A stretch of 64,000 nt of DNA from Manihot esculenta (GCF_001659605.2 NC_035164.2:15524295-15588294); one strand, 5' to 3'; counted from the stretch's first letter, positions 33,859 to 46,227 are shown. The notes: generated by a model from the letters alone, not told the origin. Made by a program: numbers and translations.

Positions 33859-35847
33859 TTAAAAGAGATGAGGGTACTGCTGGAGCATAGACTCCCGTGT
33901 CTCCCAAGTGCATTCCTCCAAATTGTGGTGGTTCCACAGGACTTTCACCATCGGGATTTCCTTGTTCCTTAACTTTCTGATCTGGGTGTCTATGATCCGT
34001 ACTGGCTGCTCAACATAGGTGAGATCCTTTTGGACCTCCACATCAGGCTCACTAAGAACCTTGCTCGGATCTGACACAAACTTCCTCAACATTGAAACAT
34101 GGAAAACCGGATGGATCCTTTCCATTGAAGCAGGTAAATCCAGCTTGTACGACACATTCCCAATCTTTTGCAAGATTTCAAAGGGTCCGATGTATCGTGG
34201 GGCTAGTTTACCTTTCTTCCCGAAGTGAACCACTCCCTTCATAGGAGACACCTTGAGCAATACCAGATCCCCCTCCTGAAACTCGACCTGCCTTCTGCGG
34301 ATGTCTGCATAACTCTTCTGTCTGCTTGCAGCAGTCTTGATTCTTTCTCTGATTATGGGTACTACTCTGCTGGTAATCTCAACTAGCTCAGGCCCTGCCA
34401 AGGCCTTTTCTCCTACTTCTTCCCAGCAAACAGGTGATCTGCACTTCCTCCCATACAAAGCTTCATATGGAGCCATCCCGATGCTAGCATGATGGCTGTT
34501 ATTGTAGGCAAACTCCACCAAAGGTAGATGCTGCCTCCAAGAACCGCCAAAGTCCAGCACACACATCCTGAGCATATCCTCTATGGTCTGGATGGTCCTT
34601 TCTGACTGTCCGTCCGTCTGTGGATGGAAAGCAGTACTGAAATCCAACCTAGTACCCATGGCGTTCTGCAGACTCCGCCAAAATCTGGAGGTGAACTGGG
34701 GCCCTCTATCTGACACTATCGAAACAGGAACCCCATGCAGTCTGACGATCTCATCGACATACACCTGCGCCAACTTGTCCACAGAATAGCCACTCCTGAC
34801 AGGGATGAAGTGAGCAAATTTCGTGAGTCTGTCCACAATCATCCATATGGAGTCCACTCTGTTGGACGCTGCCGGTAACCCCACTACGAAGTCCATAGCT
34901 ATATTTTCCCATTTCCATTCTGGAATAGGTAGCGGGTTAAGCATTCCAGCCGGCTTCTGATGTTCCAGCTTCACCCTCTGACACACTTCGCAGGCTGACA
35001 CAAACTGTGCCACTTCTTTCTTCATAGCTGGCCACCAATAAACCTTCTTTAGATCTTGATACATCTTGGTGGCTCCGGGGTGAATGTTGTATCTTGCATT
35101 ATGAGCTTCTCTCATAATGTCTCCTTTTAGCCTTATGTCATCTGGTACACATAGTCTGCTCCCATAGCGGAGGATCCCCTTGCTGTCGAATCTGAACTCA
35201 CTATCATTGCCTGACTGAACAGTCCTGGCAATCTTCACTAACTCCGGGTCCTCATGCTGCTTCTGAGCCACCTGCTCCAGAAACACGGGTGCCACTCTCA
35301 TCTGGGCCACCAAGGCACCTGTACCAGACAACTCCATCTGTAGACCTTCCTCAATGAGCTTGTAAAACTCCTTCACCACTGGCCTCCTCTCTGCCGACAT
35401 GTGGGATAAACTGCCGAGTGATTTTCGGCTTAAGGCGTCTGCCACAACGTTCGCCTTACCCGGATGGTACTGAATCTTGCAATCATAGTCACTCAGCAGC
35501 TCCACCCATCTTCTCTGTCTCAGGTTCAAATCTATTTGACTCAAGATGTACTGTAGGCTCTTATGATCCGTGAAGATCTCACATTTAACCCCATAGAGGT
35601 AGTGCCTCCACATCTTGAGTGCAAAGATTACTGCTGCCATCTCCAGGTCATGTGTGGGGTAATTCAACTCATGCTTCTTCAGCTGCCTAGAAGCATAAGC
35701 AATCACCCTCTCATTCTGCATTAGTACACAACCCAATCCCACACGGGACGCATCACAAAAGACTGTAAAGTCCTCATCACTAGATGGCAGAGCTAACACT
35801 GGTGCTGAAGTCAACCTCTTCTTAAGCTCTTCAAAACTCTCTTCGCA
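33859..35847 (-). pseudogene. Chromovirus RNase H, integrase and chromodomain
   Basis: The frame is continuous with the upstream gag-RT frame but separated by one TAG (35848-35850). About 660 codons contain the RNase H ('[10 protein letters not shown]', and the 'VADALSR' end), the integrase zinc-binding HHCC region ('[13 protein letters not shown]' to 'CEVCQRVK'), the integrase catalytic core ('MDFVVGLP', '[10 protein letters not shown]', '[11 protein letters not shown]'), a C-terminal GPY/F region ('[10 protein letters not shown]') and a terminal chromodomain ('[14 protein letters not shown]'). The chromodomain would direct integration to particular chromatin. There is no proper ATG after the stop, so this part is made only by readthrough. 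Confidence 0.92.
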
Positions 35848-38838
35848 CTAGTCGGTCCACACAAACTTCTGATTCTTCCTGGTTAGTCTGGTCAGAGGAG
35901 CTGCAATCTTTGAGAAGTCCTGAACGAACCTCCTGTAGTAACCTGCCAAACCCAAGAAACTTCTAATCTCTGTCACTGAAGTGGGTCTAGGCCAGTTAGC
36001 CACAGTTTCTGTCTTCTTGGGGTCTACCTCTATACCATTTTTCGACACCACATGCCTCAAGAATGAAATGCTCCTCAGCCAGAATTCACACTTAGAGAAC
36101 TTGGCATACAAGCCATGTTCCCTTAAAGTCTGCAGAACCAACCTCAGATGATGGGCATGCTCCTCTGCGTTCCTGGAATACACTAGGATATCATCTATGA
36201 AGACAATAACGAAGTGATCCAGGTATTGACTAAATATTCTGTTCATGAGATCCATGAATGCTGCAGGGGCGTTGGTTAACCCAAACGGCATCACAAGGAA
36301 CTCAAAATGCCCATATCTGGTCCTGAAAGCTGTCTTTGGCACATCTTCATCCCTTATCCTTAGCTGATGGTACCCCGATCTTAGATCTATTTTGGAGAAA
36401 CAACCCGCTCCTGCCAGCTGGTCGAATAGATCATCGATCCTTGGCAGAGGGTACCTATTTTTGGTAGTGACTTTGTTCAACTGCCTGTAGTCGATACAAA
36501 GTCTGAGGGACCCATCCTTCTTTCTCATAAACAAGACCGGAGCACCCCAAGGTGAGGTACTCTGTCGGATGAAGCCCTTTTCTACCAGCTCTTGCAACTG
36601 TTCTTTCAATTCCTTCAACTCGGCTGGGGCCATCCTGTAGGGAGGGATAGAGATCGGTCTAGTTCCAGGCACCAACTCTATCTCAAACTCTATCTCCCTA
36701 GCAGGTGGTAAACCTGGAAGCTCGTCTGGAAAAACATCCTGAAACTCTCTGACAACTGGCACCGAGGCTGGCTCCCTGACCTGACTACTAAGCTCTCTCA
36801 CATGAGCCAAATACCCCTGACATCCCTTCCTAAGCAACCTACGAGCCTGAAGAGCTGATATCAGACCTCTAGGTGTGCCCCTCTTGTCTCCTCTGAAGAC
36901 GACCTCTGATCCGTTCTGATCTCTGAACCTGACTACCTTGTCCCTGCAGTCCAAGGTAGCACCATGAGTAGATAGCCAATCCATCCCTAGAATGACATCA
37001 AAGTCTGTCAAATCTAGAACCACAAGGTCGGCGGAAAGGCATCTTTCCTCAACAAAAACTGGACTGTGCTGGCAGACTGACTCTGCCACCGACGGGTCAC
37101 ACTTGGGTCCACTGACCCATAGGGGACACTCTAACCCAGAGACTATCAGACCCAACCTCTCGACGGCTCTCGGAGCAATAAATGAATGAGATGCACCCGG
37201 GTCCATTAATGCATACACATCAGAACACCCAATGACGAGATTACCTGACACCACGGTGTTGGATGTGTTAGCCTCCTGCTGAGTCATGGTGAAGATCCTG
37301 GCTGGAGCTGATGGACCTTCACCTCGGGAACCAGAAGAAGAGGCTGCCCCTCTCCCTCTACCTCTGCCACTGCCCTGAGTTGTGGCTGGAGCTGCTGGCT
37401 GTGCCACACAACCAGAAGCTGTCTGCTGGGGCTGGCTCATAAAAGGTGCTCTAGGACACTCCCGAGCCATGTGTCCCTCCTGTCCACATCTGAAACATGT
37501 ATTAGTCCCAGCTCGACACACTCCCCTGTGCGGCCTTCCACATCTCTGGCATTCTGTACCATCTGAGCCTGAGCTCGAGCCACCGCCAAATCCCAGACCG
37601 GATTTCAACTTATTCCAAAACTTATTCTTCTTCGGCTTCTTAGTGGTGTTATCCCACCTCTTCTTACTTGAGCTCTGAGAAGAGAGACCTGGCCCTCCTC
37701 TGCCTGGGGTCTTAACCCCTGAAGACTGGGTCACTGACTGTTTCACTGACCCCTCAACTATAGCACTCGCCTCCATCCTCCGAGCCATATCCACCACAGT
37801 GTGGAAACTTTCCCTCTCAACTGACTGGATCAACGAGGAGTACCTAGAATGCAGCTTCATAACATATCTCTTGGCTTTCTTCGTATCTGTATCTAGAGCT
37901 TGCCCTGAAAAAGGCAATAGCTCTAAGAATTTATCCGTGAACTCCTGTACACTCATGTGCTCTGTCTGCCTCAGTTGCTCAAACTCAATCATCTTCAGTT
38001 CTCTGGAACTGTCTGAAAAAGCCCATCCAGCGAACTCATTCGCAAATTCCTCCCATGTCATACCGTCTAGTCTCGGGTCCACATAACACTTGAACCATTC
38101 CCGTGCCTTCTTGCACTTTAAAGTGAACCCTGCCATCTGAATGGCCCTGCTGTCATTTGCCCCTAGCTCATCAGTTATTGTCTTCACTACTCTCAAGTAC
38201 TCAAAGGGGTCATCCCCTGACTTGTATTTGGGAGCATCCAGCTTAAGGTAATCTGTCATCTTTACTTTGCTCCCATCGGCTGAGCTAGGTCTAGGAGGTT
38301 GAGTAACTGGGGCTGCTGGTTCTGTGGGTGGTGGAGGTGGGGGTGCAGCATTCCCCGAGGTGGGGTTTGCCGGGTTTGGATAGAAGGGTGAGGGTGGATA
38401 AGCTGGGTACTGTGTGTAAGGTGGATAGAAAGGTGGATAAGGCATGTAGGTAGGGTAGGGGTTAAAGCTGGAGTAATCCGATGTGCCTCCCATCGGATAC
38501 CCTGAACCCTGTGGAAAGGGTGGATAATGGGGTGGAAAACCATACCCCGAGGCCTGAACGCCTCCTTGAGACTCCCCTGTCCCCTCTTCCTCCATGCTCA
38601 CATCCAGGTTCCCATCCCTCCTCTGATCCTCTTTCATAACCTCCCTCACATCTGAAGAACTTCCTCCTCTATCTGTCCCCCTTCTGCTAGCATCAAAAGA
38701 CCTTCTAGGGTCCCTTGACACTCTTTCTCTGTTTGCTCTACAAGACATTGCCCTAGGCAATGTAGGAGGACGGGCGCTCGTGCCCTCATCCTCAGGTGGT
38801 ACTCCAGTCAATCTTGCAGATCGACGGGTTCCTCTCAT
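35848..38838 (-). pseudogene. Chromovirus gag, protease and reverse transcriptase
   Basis: The likely start is the ATG at 38838 ([12 protein letters not shown]), following a short in-frame extension to 38871. In order, counted from 38871: Pro/Tyr-rich N terminus; gag capsid ('[16 protein letters not shown]', about 300); CCHC zinc knuckle starting C459; aspartic protease DPGA with D557; RT with catalytic FIDD at 891-894. The frame ends at an amber codon at 35848-35850 in the middle of the RT-RNase H junction; a single C-to-T change of CAG would explain it. Gag-pol of this lineage is normally one long frame, so this copy is defective by one codon. Confidence 0.93.
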
Positions 38839-39092
38839 CCTGTTTTCTGAAAAACAGTACACATCATACAAACATTAGCATCATATGGTTCATGTGGGCA
38901 CACATGAACCCTCATCACATATACATCATTCATATCATAGCATCAATGCACATGTATATAATCATGGCATTTCACATCATCAAACAAGACAGGACTCAAC
39001 ATCCTATCCTAGTGGACATGATCTTCCTATTGTGCTTGACCTTCTAGAACATCTATGAGCCCGACACTCTAGGTCCGATCCTATGAACCTAG

Positions 39093-39105
39093 GGCTCTGA
39101 TACCA
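39093..39105 (-). promoter_or_regulatory. Chromovirus primer binding site (tRNA-Met)
   Basis: TGGTATCAGAGCC on the minus strand, three bases inside the 5' LTR. Confidence 0.9.
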
Positions 39106-39733
39106 TTCTGTAACGACCCAAAAATCGGACCGCTATCGGCGCTAGGATCCGGGTCGGCTTAAGGCTGCCAAGACCCGTAGCAAGCCTAACATGCAACCTG
39201 AAAACCTGTTCAATCCCATACATGATCAACAACATACATAAAAATTTAAAACTTTTCTTTCATACATCCAACTCAACCTGAACATGCGCTGCACATAGCC
39301 ATAATCATAATCATGATCCCTCTGTGGGATCTCATCAATGCCCCAATGGGCGATACTTCATAAGATGAGTTGGCTTTCATGAACATAATAAAACATTTTG
39401 ATCATGAAATAAAAGGGATACCTCATACACAATGTCAAGCACAATATCTAATCCTCAATATCATTACATGACTGAAACTGTACTTTTACATAACATTAAT
39501 ACATCTACCATGTCCACACTAACTATTACATACACGTGACTTCATTACTCTTGTAAACCTCCTGGTCTACCCTGTACCTGCAATCCTGGGGAAAAATTGG
39601 GAGAGGGGTGAGCTACTAGAGCCCAGTGAGCAGAATAATAAAACACTTAAAACATATGATAACATGAAATGCATCACATCACAGCTAATCACATCAAGGA
39701 TGAACTTGTCACCAATAGCCCTCTACATGGTCC

Positions 39734-39885
39734 AACTGTGCCAGAACGTACAATGGGTCCTGGTCTTTCCCTTACATATCATAACATAACAGTGTCCAAC
39801 TATGCCAGAACGTAGAATGGGTCCTGGTCTTTCCCTTACATAGTGCCAGCGAACGTAGAATGGGTCCCACTAGTCTTACTTTCCG
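39734..39885. repeat. Three-unit tandem repeat, right LTR
   Basis: Partner of the array at 32064-32225, with GTGCCAGAACGTACAATGGG-type units. Confidence 0.85.
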
Positions 39886-40287
39886 TACCGTACATATCAT
39901 ATCGTCATATCATAGATCGAGGGCTATGGATCATTCAATATTCATCCACATCAACATCAAAATGTGCAATGCAACATATTTGTGAATTCTAATGCAAGCA
40001 ACCTAATTCATCACATGGCATTCATGATGCATGAACAATGCTCAAAACTTTGAAATTTATTTACTTTAAACGTAAAGGTTTATTCCACTCACCTCTGGAT
40101 AGCTCTGACCAGACACTGGGGCAACAGACTCACTGCGGGGGTCCTCGGTTCCTCGGGTCCGAACCTACACAGGTGGATTCAAATGAGGGACCAAACATAC
40201 CTGCACATAACTCTAAACTATTCCCCAAAAACCCCCTAAAACATCATGGAATAATCATAGAAAAACATGCAAGAAAGGGCTGGACAG

Positions 40288-40525
40288 GGCACTTTCGGCG
40301 GCAGGTTCGGCGGCCGAAAGTCCCTCCAGAGCCGAAAGTCAGGCAGGTTCGGCGGCACCTTCGACAGCCGAAACTCCCAGACAGAGGCGAAACTCATGCA
40401 TGTTCGGCGGCCGAAAGTCCCAGACAGAGATGAAAGTCTCCTTTCGGGGGCAAGCTTCGGCAGCCGAAGGCTGCCTCCACAAGCATGTTCGGCGGCCGAA
40501 AGTTCCTTCGGCTGCCGAACCTGGT
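40288..40525. repeat. Hairpin array, leader side, right LTR
   Basis: As at 32624-32880 but with a half-unit (about 13 bp, CACTTTCGGCGGC) missing near 40400. Confidence 0.9.
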
Positions 40526-41046
40526 TTCTCCCAGAATGGCAGAAACTCAGCTCCCTTATGCATTTATGCCTCCATTCTCATCCAAACATGCATAAACTTA
40601 TTCTACAACACTTATACACAAGCATACAAGTTCCTAGGGGTATCAACTAACTAAAACCCCAACTACAACACATCAAACATACATTTGCAAGCCACATTGT
40701 TCAAAATCACATCAAAAACCCATAAGCTCAACATAAGCTACACATGCATTTTCTACCCCATGAACTTGCATAAAACTTGCTTAAAACATAAAGTAAGCTA
40801 GAGATCGACTCTTACCTCTTGAGGATCGAGGGTAGAGGCGATCTAACTTGGAGTTGGAAGAGATTTGAGTTTTTGAACCTCAAAGCTCCAAAACTTGCTC
40901 AAAACTCGGAAATCTTCAAAACAAGATGAAAACTAGTGAAAAACTTGAAAGATCTGAAGGAAAAGACTCAAGATCGGTGAGGGGTGGCGGAGGACTCACC
41001 TTGGCCGACAACGGGGAGAAAAACTCGCTCGTTTTCGGCTAAGGTA

Positions 41047-41057
41047 CCCTTTTATAG
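41047..41057 (-). promoter_or_regulatory. TATA box of the chromovirus 5' LTR
   Basis: CTATAAAAGGG on the minus strand, between the two hairpin arrays. It would start the genomic RNA. Confidence 0.75.
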
Positions 41058-41069
41058 TGGCTGGCCAGG

Positions 41070-41240
41070 CCACGTTCGGGGGCCGAACGTGCCTCCGCAT
41101 GCATGCCATGTTCGGCGGCCGAACTTGAGGTTCGGCGGTCGAACCTGGACTTTCCTCACTTATACTTTCGGGGGCCTAAAGGCGCTCCCGAAGGCATGCA
41201 TGTTCAGCGGCCGAACTTGAGGTTCGACGGCCGAACCTGA
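41070..41240. repeat. Hairpin array, upstream (U3) side, right LTR
   Basis: As at 33425-33575 but with an extra 20-bp unit (TTGAGGTTCGGCGGTCGAAC) near 41125, so the two LTRs of one element differ in unit number. Confidence 0.9.
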
Positions 41241-41412
41241 ATTTTCCTTCAAGGTTGTTTTTATGCAAAAACTCATTTCCATTTTACTTAAAACCATGAA
41301 ATACCTTAAAACATTTTATAAAAACATGATTCTACCCTACTAGAGGCTTCCGACATCCGAGATTCCACCGGACGGTAGGAATTCCGATACCGGAGTCTAG
41401 CCGGGTATTACA

Positions 41413-41636
41413 GAGGCTATATTTTGCAGGGCTTTAATCACTTCCAGTGATTGATTTAGTTCTTCGATCCACCTTTTTAAATCCTCTGAAGATTTATCTT
41501 GGGATTTTGTGGTTTTACTTGGTTCAGAAGGTTTTACAATGGTTTTACTGAGTTCTTCCGAATGTTCGGAAAGGGCTTTAGGGGTAGAGCCAGAGCTAGA
41601 CTTTATTTCCTTCTGTTTATTCTTCTTCCTTCCCAT
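41413..41636 (-). pseudogene. Endogenous virus second ORF, N-terminal part
   Basis: It starts at the ATG at 41636, overlapping the end of ORF1 (TAA at 41619-41617) by 20 nt in another frame. It encodes a Lys/Ser-rich, charged N terminus ('MGRKKNKQKEIKSSSG') and is cut by the chromovirus insertion at 41412/41413; the continuation is at 29419 and below. Confidence 0.6.
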
Positions 41637-42153
41637 TTTTCTGTAAGAATTCTCGAGTTAGAAAATCGGGAATATTATTTTGACTACCTTTAATATACTC
41701 AATATCAAAATAAAAAATACTCAAAATAGCTTGTCATCTGGCAAAAATTTGCTTAGAGGCAAGGTTTTTAACATCTTTCTTTAAAACATCTTTTGCCGAT
41801 TTATAATCAATTCTGACTAGAAACCTTTGATTTAACAAATCAGACTGGAATTTATTTATGCAAATCACGATACTTAAAATTTCTTTCTTAATTGTAGAAT
41901 AATTTATCTGGGCTGAATTCCAGTGTCCCGATGTAAACTGGATTATTCTTTCTTTATCATTTATTCTTTGTTTTAGAATTCCTCCATATCCTATATCTGA
42001 AGCATCAGTCTCTACAATTTTAAAGGCTTCTGGATTAGGAAGATATAAGTATGGAATTTCCTTTACTAGTGATTTTATATGTTTTATAATACTGGTATGT
42101 TCTTCAGTCCAGGGTCCAGTATTTTTCTTAAGTCGATCATGTAATGGTTTTAT
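41617..42153 (-). pseudogene. Endogenous virus RNase H region
   Basis: Minus-strand translation shows a pararetroviral RNase H with an 'ETDASDIGYGG' first catalytic-site motif near the start and the typical 'IPDFLTREF' end. Upstream it is cut off from the RT by the solo LTR inserted at 42154-44605 (TSD TTTAT). It is the C-terminal end of the viral ORF1 polyprotein. Confidence 0.75.
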
Positions 42154-42894
42154 TGTAACAGCCCGGAAACCGGTACTCCTCTGTAACGGTCCGAACTATC
42201 ACTGGCACTAGGATCCAGATCGGCTTAAGGCCGCCGGGACCCGTAGCAAGCCGACTATACTCTCTGTGTACCTGATAAATCCCATACATGATCAAAAATC
42301 CTCAACAATCCTGTAAAACTCTCCAGGCTTAATTACTGCTACTCAGATATGCCAATCTGAAATGGCCCTCAGGGCCTATACCAGTGACTACTACCTGCTG
42401 TGGGTCAAGGGATTAAAACCCCTTTTAATCTGTAACACAATCCACTGGTATCTCATCAAAGCCATACATTAAGCCTGATACACACATTTCTCATCAAGAA
42501 ACGTAAAACAGGATTCATGTACAAGGGATTAATCATACATCACACTAAAGCAAAGACACTAGGGAAAGCACAAGTCTATCCAGTATATGACAGTACATAT
42601 CTATACAGTACATTACAACTAATCTTTTATTTACATCATGTCCACTACGCTATTACAAACATACATTCATGCAGAACTGTACTCTTTACTCTTGCTGACT
42701 CTGACTTCCCATAGCTATCTCGAAACCTGCAAAACTGGGGTTAAGGGAGTGGGATGAGCTCTATAGCCCAGTGAGGAGGAACAATAAAACAATTCATTAA
42801 TTACATATTTTCATGAAATGCATCACATCACAAACATATCATCTCACGGATGAACTTGTCACCACAGCCCTCTACATACATAGTAGTATGTCCA

Positions 42895-43060
42895 ACTGCG
42901 CCAGGGGCGATTAGGCCTCACCTGGACTTCTCTTAACTGTCTCATATCATAACATGTCCAACTGTGCCAGGGGCGATTAGGCCTCACCTGGACTTCTCTA
43001 TCTGATCTGACAGGCTAACTGTCTAACTCATAGTACCAGGAGCGACCTGGTATGGCTACC
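42895..43060. repeat. Three-unit tandem repeat in solo LTR
   Basis: Units contain GTGCCAGGGGCGATTAGGCC and TCACCTGGACTTCTCT, with a third variant unit (AGTACCAGGAGCGACCTGG). Confidence 0.82.
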
Positions 43061-43487
43061 TCATGCCATAACTCATCTCCTAGTATCTCATCTCATATCA
43101 AGGGCTAAGGATCATCCAACATTCATCCACACAAATATCGTCTTATGCAATGCATCATATTCGTGGATTCTAATGCAATACAACCTAATACATAACATGG
43201 CATTTTATGATGCATGGATCATGCTAGAACCGTGTCATTTTTCAAGTTAAAATATTAAGTTTAGTTCCACTCACCTGTAGCCACTGCTTGGCTAACTCTG
43301 GGCCACCTCTAACTTTGAAGCAGCTATTACTGCTAAACACCTCGGTTCCTCGGGTCCAATCCTACAATGGAGGACTCAAATGAGGTACCAAACATACTCT
43401 ATGCAACTGATAAACAACTCCCTAAAACCCCTCTAGAACCTCCTAGAACAATCATAGAAATCATGCAAAGGAAGGCTGAACAGAACA

Positions 43488-43775
43488 CTTTCGGTGGCAG
43501 GTTCGGCGGCCGAATGTCCTCTCCAGAGCCGAAACTCAAGTACCTTCGACGGCCGAATCTCCACTTTCGGCAGCCGAACCCTTTCAGGGGCAATGTTCGG
43601 GGGCTGAAACACACTCTAGAGACGAAAGTCTCTAACCTTCGGCGGAACCTTCGGCGGCCGAAACCCCCGTCCAGAGCCGAAACTCAAAACTTTCAGGGGC
43701 AAGCTGTGGCAGCCGAAGCCACCTCTACAAGGGTTCGGCGGCCGAATGTACCTTCTGCTGCCGAACCTGAGTTCA
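43488..43775. repeat. Hairpin array, leader side, solo LTR
   Basis: TTCGGCGGCCGAA units and relatives (TTCGACGGCCGAA, TTCGGCAGCCGAA) as in the chromovirus. Confidence 0.88.
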
Positions 43776-44285
43776 TCCAGAACTCACCCACGACAGCAAC
43801 CAGCCTCCCAAACCACTCCAAAACTTCCACATGCATCTCATAACTCCTCAACACCCATATACTCAAGTATATGCACAAAGGGGTCCAAAACTAACTTACA
43901 ACCCCAACAAAAAAAACAAACATAACACATATACAAGCTTTTATCCATAAACCCTCAAAAATACACTTTTTACCCTAAACATGCATATCTACCCATAAAC
44001 TCTCTTTTCTCTTCGTAAATCTCATGTAAAACATCATAAAAACGAAGGATCAACCCTTACCTCTTATGGAACAAAGGATGGTGTGATCCAAACGTAAAGC
44101 TATGGAGGATCTAAGCTCCAAACTTTCCAAAACTTGTTCAAAGTACAAAACCTTCAAAAAAACAACATAAAACTTACTTAACTTTGAAAGATTTGATGAA
44201 AAACCATGAAAACCATCCAAGGGGAACAAGAACTCACCTCTGGAAGTGAAAAGGAAGCTAATCTGATCCATTTCACCGACTGAGG

Positions 44286-44430
44286 GTTCTTTATAGGCGG
44301 CTGACAGCCTCAGCTTCGGCAGCCGAATCGCATGCAAAACCATGCAACGTTCGGCGGCCGAACTCAGCCTTTCGGAGGCCGAATCTAGGGCACTTTCGGC
44401 GGCCGAACTTTACCTTCGGCGGCCGAACCT
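44286..44430 (-). promoter_or_regulatory. TATA box and upstream hairpin array, solo LTR
   Basis: CTATAAAGAAC on the minus strand (44296-44286) with TTCGGCGGCCGAA-type units at 44310-44430 just upstream in transcript sense: the same promoter arrangement as the chromovirus LTRs. Confidence 0.65.
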
Positions 44431-44605
44431 GCGTTTTGCCTCCTTGGTCTTTTCTCTTCAAAACTCTAATCCTTTCTTACTTAAAACCTTCAAACACTCA
44501 AAATATTTCAGAAAACATTTCTCTTACCCTTCTAGATACCTCTGACATCCTCGAATTCCACCGGACGGTAAGAATTCCGATGTCTGAATCTAGCCGGGTA
44601 TTACA

Positions 44606-44913
44606 TTTATCATCCTATTTAAATTTGGATAAAAATCTATAACATAATTTAGGCAACCTAGAAACCTTTGTAATTGGGTTTTATTAGTTATTTCATCAGG
44701 AAATTTATCTCCAAATACCATTGTCCTTTCAATCGGTTGAATAATACCTTGTTCTATATAATGTCCTAAAAACAGAAATAAATTCATTTTAGTTTTACTT
44801 AAGGCCAATCCATTTTTTCTTATTATCATACATAATGTTTTTAGATGTTTAAAATGTTCTTCAATACTTTGACTAAAAATTAACACATCATCTATATAAA
44901 CAATGCAAAATTT
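44606..44913 (-). pseudogene. Endogenous virus RT, C-terminal part
   Basis: It carries the RT catalytic YIDD motif (about 44900-44889) and downstream thumb/connection sequence ('FLGHYIEQG', 'QRFLGCLNYV'). It is in the same frame as the RT piece upstream but separated by an in-frame stop at 44916-44914, and its downstream end is cut by the solo LTR. Confidence 0.75.
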
Positions 44914-46227
44914 TTAATAAGGGTTAAAAATATCATTCATTATTCTTTGAAATTCTGAAGGTGCATTTTTTAGTCCAAAGGGCATTACGTTCCATTCATA
45001 TTGTCTAAAGGGAACGGTAAATGCCGTTTTATATCTATCTTTAGGGTCGATCTGAATTTGCCAATATCTCGACTTCATATCAAACTTACTAAATATATTT
45101 ACATTATATAATCTATTTAAAAGATCTTTTTTATTGGGTATTGGATATCTAATCCATTTTAATGTTGTATTTAAAGGCTTATAGTTTATAACTAACCTTG
45201 GTGTACCTCTTTCTATTTCTGCACTTTTATTAACATAAAAAGCTGCACATGACCAAGGACTTCTGGATTTACTAATCAATTTTTTATCTTCTAATTCTTT
45301 AATTTCCTTCTTACAATGCTCTAATAATTCAGGTGCCATCTGAATTGGTCTAGCTTTAGTTGAGATTGAGTTTTCATTAAATCCTTCTTCATATGGCAAA
45401 TCTACCATATGTTGTTTTCTAGTCCAAAAAGCATTAGGATGATCTGCACATAATTCCTCTTCCATGCAATTTTTTAACCTTTCTATTCTGGTTTTTATGA
45501 CTTTACTTTCTAATTGATTTTTAATTCTGGTTAAATGTACATTGTTTTTTAAATCTTTTAAATCTTCTGCTCTGGATTTTATTATTGAATTCATTTCCAT
45601 TGTTCTAATGGAATGTGCTTTTATTAAGTTTAGATTTTTTGTTTTAGGTTTTTCTATAAAATCCATTCTAATCTTTTTATTTTTGGTTTTAATTTCTATA
45701 CAGTCTTCTTTTACTAAATAAAGTGCTATTAGGTTTATAAAAGGGGTTCCTAATATTACCATATGATTTATCTGTTGGGATAATAAAAATACAGTTTTTA
45801 TTTCCAAATCCTGGTTTACTATTAATGCTTCTGTTTTTCCTAGAATATTTAAATTAGTTTTATTTGCTGTTTTTAGTTTTTCCTTAGTCTCTTGCCAAAA
45901 TCTTTTAGGTACTAAGCTTGATTTTATACAATTTAAATATGCTTCTGTGTCAAATAGGGCTATAGTATTTATCCTGAAATCCTCTGATAATTTAATAATT
46001 ATCTTTACTAAATATTTTCTAGAAGTTATTTCTTGTAATAATAGAATAAAATCATTATCTACTTCTTTATTATCTAATAGACTAATTTTATTATTTTCAT
46101 TATCTTCTTCTCCTACTTCTTCAGATGAGGAGGATGATCCAAAAATTAATTGTTCTTCTAGGAATTTTATTCTTTTTGAATCTTTTTGAAGCTGATACCT
46201 TAAATCTTTTACTTCAACTTTTACCAT
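44914..46227 (-). pseudogene. Endogenous virus protease and RT, N-terminal part
   Basis: 437 codons open. A coiled N-terminal stretch is followed by a retropepsin-like region ('ALFDTEAYLNCI', near residues 90-100, where the usual D-T/S-G-A catalytic triplet appears altered to D-T-E-A) and the RT fingers/palm ('ELEDKKLISKSRSPW', 'FDMKSRYWQIQI', 'VMPFGLKNAPSEFQ'). The changed protease site is another sign of decay. The frame differs from the upstream coat-protein frame because of the 31-bp duplication at 46223-46284. Confidence 0.85.

Larger units (their letters stand above)
29420..41412 (-). mobile_element. Full-length Ty3/gypsy chromovirus (Tekay/Del-like)
   Basis: LTRs (2304 bp intact at the right; the same plus an insertion at the left) start TGTAACGACCC and end ATTACA in plus-strand reading. 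The element is flanked by the 5-bp duplication GAGGC (29415-29419 and 41413-41417). Coding is on the minus strand: gag with CCHC knuckle, protease, RT, RNase H, integrase and a C-terminal chromodomain, an order diagnostic of chromoviruses; long LTRs and the chromodomain type suggest the Tekay/Del lineage. Primer site and polypurine tract are present at the right places. The element sits inside the second ORF of the endogenous virus, so it inserted later. One amber codon splits its polyprotein. Confidence 0.95.
39109..41412 (-). repeat. Chromovirus 5' LTR (intact)
   Basis: 2304 bp, TGTAACG...ATTACA on the plus strand. It contains, in transcript order, a hairpin array (41240-41070), a TATA box (41057-41047), a second hairpin array (40525-40288), the three-unit repeat (about 39885-39734) and the U5 end. 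Confidence 0.95.
42154..44605 (-). mobile_element. Solo LTR of a related chromovirus family
   Basis: 2452 bp, starts TGTAACAGCCCGG and ends GGGTATTACA in plus-strand reading, with a perfect 5-bp duplication TTTAT (42149-42153 and 44606-44610). The layout matches the full-length chromovirus LTR: GGCTTAAGGCC block near the start, three-unit tandem repeat, hairpin array, TATA box, second hairpin array. No internal coding region exists, so the element was reduced by LTR-LTR recombination. A second TGTAACGGTCCG start-like word lies at 42182, suggesting a small duplication of the LTR end. Sequence divergence from the other LTRs shows a different family. Confidence 0.92.
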
